Source of the DNA: Leptotrichia sp. oral taxon 212 | GTDB lineage: Bacteria > Fusobacteriota > Fusobacteriia > Fusobacteriales > Leptotrichiaceae | DNA: 64,000 nt | Assembly: GCF_001274535.1 (NCBI RefSeq) | Contig: NZ_CP012410.1 | Span: 1,337,126-1,401,125 of the forward strand | Direction of reading: 5' to 3' | Shown: positions 62,101 to 64,000 of the stretch, piece by piece | Layout: the number at the start of each line of letters is the position of its first letter | Numbering within the stretch: position 1 is the stretch's first letter | Made by a program: the position numbers and the translations under genes | Notes under the pieces: generated by a model | The model's database searches: none | What the model saw: only the letters and a program-made list of their open reading frames with translations | What the model was told of the DNA's origin: nothing

Positions 62101-64000
62101 TCCTTTAGTAACTGTTATCTTTCCATTTACAGCATTGGATGCATTACTGTTTTCAGTGTAAACTCCTGCTGAACCTGTTCCGTTCATTGTAATTACACTG
62201 TTGTTTGTAACTTCTGAACCATTCTGTGCAAATATCCCTGCCGAAGCATTTCCATTCATGCTAATAGTTCCGTCATTTGTTACACTTCCCTTACTTGAAA
62301 GAATTCCTACTGATGAAGCCTCTGAACCACTTATTGTTCCTTTATTATCAGCTGTAATGTTTGCAACAGTTCCAGTGTTATTTAAAATATACATTCCTAC
62401 AGAGCTTGCAGTTCCTATATTTATATTTTTAGTATTTTCAAGGGCAAGCTTGTGTCCAGCTGTTGCAGTCAGTTCTCCATACATTCCGACACTCTGGTTG
62501 TAAGTCGTCCCTCCTGTAAGATTTACAGTTCCGTTATTTGTCAATTTATAATCTTTTGCAGTATCAGCATCTACTTTTCCAAAAATTCCTGCTGAACTTC
62601 CTTTAGATACTGTAACAGTTCCATTGGAATCATTTACTGCCTCACTGTTTTCTGCATATATTCCTGCTGAACTTGTTTCAGATACATTTATATCTTTAGA
62701 ATTTGTTATAAGGGAATCATTTTTCCCATAAATTCCTGCTGAACCTGACCCAAGTATATTCAGTATATTTAAATTTGTAACAGTTCCCTTATTTGCAAGT
62801 ATTCCTACAGAACTTGCCTTTTTAGTTTCTATTTTTCCTGCTGTGTCATTTTTAACAACCGCTTTTGATTTATCTGCTGTATTATTCAGTATATACATTC
62901 CTACTGAATTTCCCTGATCTACTGTTATGGTATTTTCATTTTTCAACGTTGTTGTTCCTGTAGCCGCCGTTGCAATCTCCGCATACATACCTACACTTTT
63001 TTCAGGTGTTCCTGATACTGTATTCAGATTTATTGTCCCTTTATTTGTTATGTTATAGTTATCAGCCGAAGAGTTTTTAGCAAACATTCCTGCTGACTCT
63101 TTTCCTGTAACTGTTACAGTTCCCTCATTAGAAGATGTACTATTTTCTGTATAAATTCCTGCTGATTTTTCTCCGTTCATTGTTACTGAACCTGAATTTG
63201 TTAATGTAGCACCATTCTGACCCAGCATTCCTGCAGAGCCTCCGCCTGCCATTGTTATATTTCCTGTATTTACAGCTGTTCCTTTGTCAGATATTATTCC
63301 TACTGATTTTGAATCAGCTGCACTGTTTGTAGCATTTATATTTCCTGAATTTGTTATTTCAGAATCATTTTTCCCAAATATTCCTACAGAAGTTTTTCCT
63401 TGTAAAGTTACTGTTCCTGAGCTTGTCACAGTAGATTTTTCAGATAATATTCCTACTGAATTTTCTTTTTTCGCCGTTATAGTTCCTGTATTACTTACTG
63501 TCAGGTTTCCTGCTGAACCTGTTCCATTTTTAGCAAATATTCCTACAGATCCATTCAAATCAATATTTATATTTGATGTATTTCCTATTGCCAGAACACC
63601 TGTTCCACCGGAAACAACTTCTCCATATATTCCTGCTCCCTGAGTATCAGTAGTGTTTGCAGCAGTTCCTACATTTATAGTTCCCACATTCTGTATACTT
63701 TTTGCATCTTTCACTTTAGCATAAATTCCTGCTGAAGTTCCTTTTTCTGCTGTTATTACACCTGACGCTTTATTTTCAGCATTACTGTTATCAGAATAAA
63801 TTCCTGCCGATCCTGTTTCCTCTGCAGTTATAGTTCCCTCATTGCTTATCGTAGAATTTTCTGAACCATAAATTCCTGCCGATCCTGTTCCTTCAGTTGT
63901 AATAGTTCCTCCGTTTTTATTTGTGACGGAAGAATTTTGAGCCAGCAGACCTACAGATTTCTGTTTTTTCATAGTCACAGTACCACTGTTCTCTATAACA
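56149..64000 (-). CDS. Second giant autotransporter, N-terminus beyond the window
   Basis: A paralogue of the protein at 44344-55305, colinear with it over most of the visible length. In-frame coding continues to the window edge, so the apparent Met at 63978 is internal and the true start lies outside. The visible 2,600 residues consist of the same SAGIYGxN..VTNxGxI repeats, then the GLSNFGIYVDTLGRTKP linker and a closely related barrel ending GIRVIY. Long blocks (for example NNSGAERIRIT... and GYGVGVYLDGGTLD... regions) are near-identical to the first copy, others clearly diverge. No frameshift is visible. Confidence 0.92.
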   Translation of the reverse strand, partial: VIENSGTVTMKKQKSVGLLAQNSSVTNKNGGTITTEGTGSAGIYGSENSTISNEGTITAEETGSAGIYSDNSNAENKASGVITAEKGTSAGIYAKVKDAKSIQNVGTINVGTAANTTDTQGAGIYGEVVSGGTGVLAIGNTSNINIDLNGSVGIFAKNGTGSAGNLTVSNTGTITAKKENSVGILSEKSTVTSSGTVTLQGKTSVGIFGKNDSEITNSGNINATNSAADSKSVGIISDKGTAVNTGNITMAGGGSAGMLGQNGATLTNSGSVTMNGEKSAGIYTENSTSSNEGTVTVTGKESAGMFAKNSSADNYNITNKGTINLNTVSGTPEKSVGMYAEIATAATGTTTLKNENTITVDQGNSVGMYILNNTADKSKAVVKNDTAGKIETKKASSVGILANKGTVTNLNILNILGSGSAGIYGKNDSLITNSKDINVSETSSAGIYAENSEAVNDSNGTVTVSKGSSAGIFGKVDADTAKDYKLTNNGTVNLTGGTTYNQSVGMYGELTATAGHKLALENTKNINIGTASSVGMYILNNTGTVANITADNKGTISGSEASSVGILSSKGSVTNDGTISMNGNASAGIFAQNGSEVTNNSVITMNGTGSAGVYTENSNASNAVNGKITVTKGSSAGMFGKYSDAGNYTLENSGNISISSAASSDSQSIGMYGQLENTATGTATLANSKTINIDMENSLGMYIKNNTSDKTKLKAVNNDTITGNKNKAVGIFADNAVAENSKTIDIKGAESTGIFGKNGSEVRNTSAGTVTLSDVAGTDSKSAGIYIDGSGTKGTNEGNILLNGKATTGISATGGANALNSGNITGNNDSVIGIYGNGSTVENASNGVITLKGNNSTGIFAKNSTVAKNTGTINLETENGSKKSVGMYGITDNTTDTINLSNTGTINLNSEDSVGIFAKNGNSAINNSVISNTGTINLNKKQTVGIFTPKSKITNVGKIALSDDANSSVAVYLTDLAEADTSTGNIDLNSVSQNQVAYYVKDTGKITGTDIGSIKGYGVGVYLDGGTLDASSPTLDYTVTGNSGNGIIGLLLKGNTNISGYTRKIKVGNTAGTNYAIAMYADAQGTSGTAKNISAALETGENGVGLFAENGSNINYTGQMAIGNGVKAGTAIYIGNNNGTNPSKVTIGSGANIVLKGENGVGAIVTKNATVNFDTGSVIELQGSGVGLFGQKGAIINDNGGTFNNNGHSAERIRITGGISRTIANTTLTTGNVLTHVINGEAVIETGVTVNSTPTSQNVIGLLAEGNRDDNDTTVNWLYKDTSNPENNYDTINLGTIDFTNSTSATGMYLESARGKNSGEIKVGDNSTGIYGVYKSGTSKFDGVTPNKSVILNDTGKNVEVGNVSAGIYSVGFEKVENKGSVIGKDKSVGIYATNFRTENGANIVRDISADIINSGDITLGNGSAGIYVKADSSSVNSSNVVNSGNITIGDTIFNASGVAENSSVGIYTEKSNVTSTGNITVGNKGMVLFGSNSTMNINSGNIDYSNDGSLAYMENSILNYNIGGTLQTYSDPLLFINNSKVTMAQNDINVSDNGVAAYMSGNSEFKNWNRITLGQKSVGIYGNNSSLVSEGTLIEGTLQKSRGIIGVNSNIRNSASIKMAGEESLGIYSGNTSGTLKNIDNSGNIEISGKKTVGIYLEGNSGQTVNNRGNITVHETTEPDRNNSTIGIYAKDGATVNIINEGQVNVGKKSVGIYSISDGNVTATNTALLNVSDEGIGIYKKGGTVNLGGTVNVADHISSANDSEPVGVYGIDGVSIVNNANTVNVGNKSYGVILSNPGMNTNRYVNSAGTSITLGEESTYLYSDGKAEIVNNGNITSPNNKIIAIYSKNGGYINNKGNIDLSTGIGNLGIYATGTGSYGVNEGTVKIGGTDNSDKDNIIYGIGMVADRGAKIENRGNIHVSGDLSLGMYGKGAGTELRNSGTIYLDGSSATAANKISTMTGVFIDEGAKFVNEAGGVIKSGSYSGNDNVSGLIGVAVLNGSTLENHGIIDIDADRSYGALIVGTENNKSIIKNYGTITIRGKKSYGVKYRNTIGSNGQALPEREDIRHIGQDAVINMINGSGGSINASDGARLFNSGTDINKAVENTEIVEMHNGKLVVKRNGVVIGDSEMEILDYEVSPNIGLSNFGIYVDTLGRTKPISLEGITAPDIDSDLIIGTEFTVKTNSKNVILGDKIMKPFLDQTNTGIFNFTPYSASLTWMATPQVNLQTGKIEKIVMAKIPYTAFVPKKDNSFNFADGLEQRYSMNELGSQEKALFDKLNSIGNNEQVLLAQAFDEMMGHQYGNVQQRLNSTGKVLDKEFGYLRKEWENTSKQSNKIKVFGMKDEYKTDTAGIIDYTSNAYGVAYTHENEAVKLGNSSGWYAGAVNNKFKFKDIGGSKEDTTMVKLGVFKTMSPASDHNGSLQWTVSGEGYAARSDMHRKYLVVDEIFNAKSSYNSYGVAVKNELSKEFRISERTSIRPYGSLKVEYGTFSTIKEKTGEVRLDIKGNDYYSIKPEAGIEFKYKQPIAVKTIFTATVGLGYENELGKIGDVDNKGRVAFTDAEWFNIRGEKDDRKGNFKADLNLGIENKRVGFTLNGGYDTKGDNLRGGIGIRVIY

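Overview
The window looks like a chromosome segment of a Leptotrichia-type fusobacterium. The DNA is very AT-rich, Shine-Dalgarno sites are strong, and two giant type V autotransporters carry the N-terminal region and ...GFRVIY/GIRVIY-type barrel end typical of Leptotrichia. Genus-level assignment is inference from protein character. No rRNA or tRNA was seen.

Layout. (1) 1-1955 is a defence-like edge: the first codons of an Abi_2 (AbiD/F) HEPN protein, preceded by a compact RNA gene with a consensus promoter and terminator, then a class II Fic protein and a membrane protein. (2) 2001-5321 is nrdH-nrdI-nrdE (class Ib ribonucleotide reductase, no nrdF here) with a near-perfect NrdR box and two long inverted-repeat elements. 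(3) 5566-11151 holds metH, an MliC-like secreted lysozyme inhibitor and the RNA ligase rtcB. (4) 11311-17922 is an accessory region: DUF2335 plus an overlapping small ORF, a DUF262/HNH protein, a YciI protein, a frameshifted GNAT gene, a three-gene unknown cassette with its own promoter (14881-16986), and decayed phage genes. (5) 17967-28132 is mostly housekeeping: rlmD, an aminotransferase, a Wzz-like protein paired with a PTS permease, a nucleoside hydrolase with an AlkD-type glycosylase, and the glycyl-radical pair yjjW/yjjI. (6) 28414-38119 is a nine-gene nucleoside uptake and salvage cluster: LacI regulator, PF07090 protein, M20 hydrolase, nucleoside hydrolase, two permeases, ABC ATPase, BMP lipoprotein and ribokinase. 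Two matching LacI-type operators are present. (7) 38249-42663 is a MacA/MacB/TolC-like tripartite efflux operon. (8) 42871-44173 is an AI-2E family transporter. (9) 44344-64000 holds two paralogous giant autotransporters in tandem with a small PspC gene between them; the second runs off the right edge.

How they work together. Nucleosides enter through the BMP-type ABC importer, hydrolases release ribose, and ribokinase phosphorylates it. The reductase genes lead to dNTPs and are probably under NrdR control. The MacAB-TolC-like pump, lysozyme inhibitor and autotransporters form a host-facing envelope set. The most interesting candidates are the RNA gene in front of Abi_2 at the left edge and the unrecognised three-gene cassette at 14881-16920.
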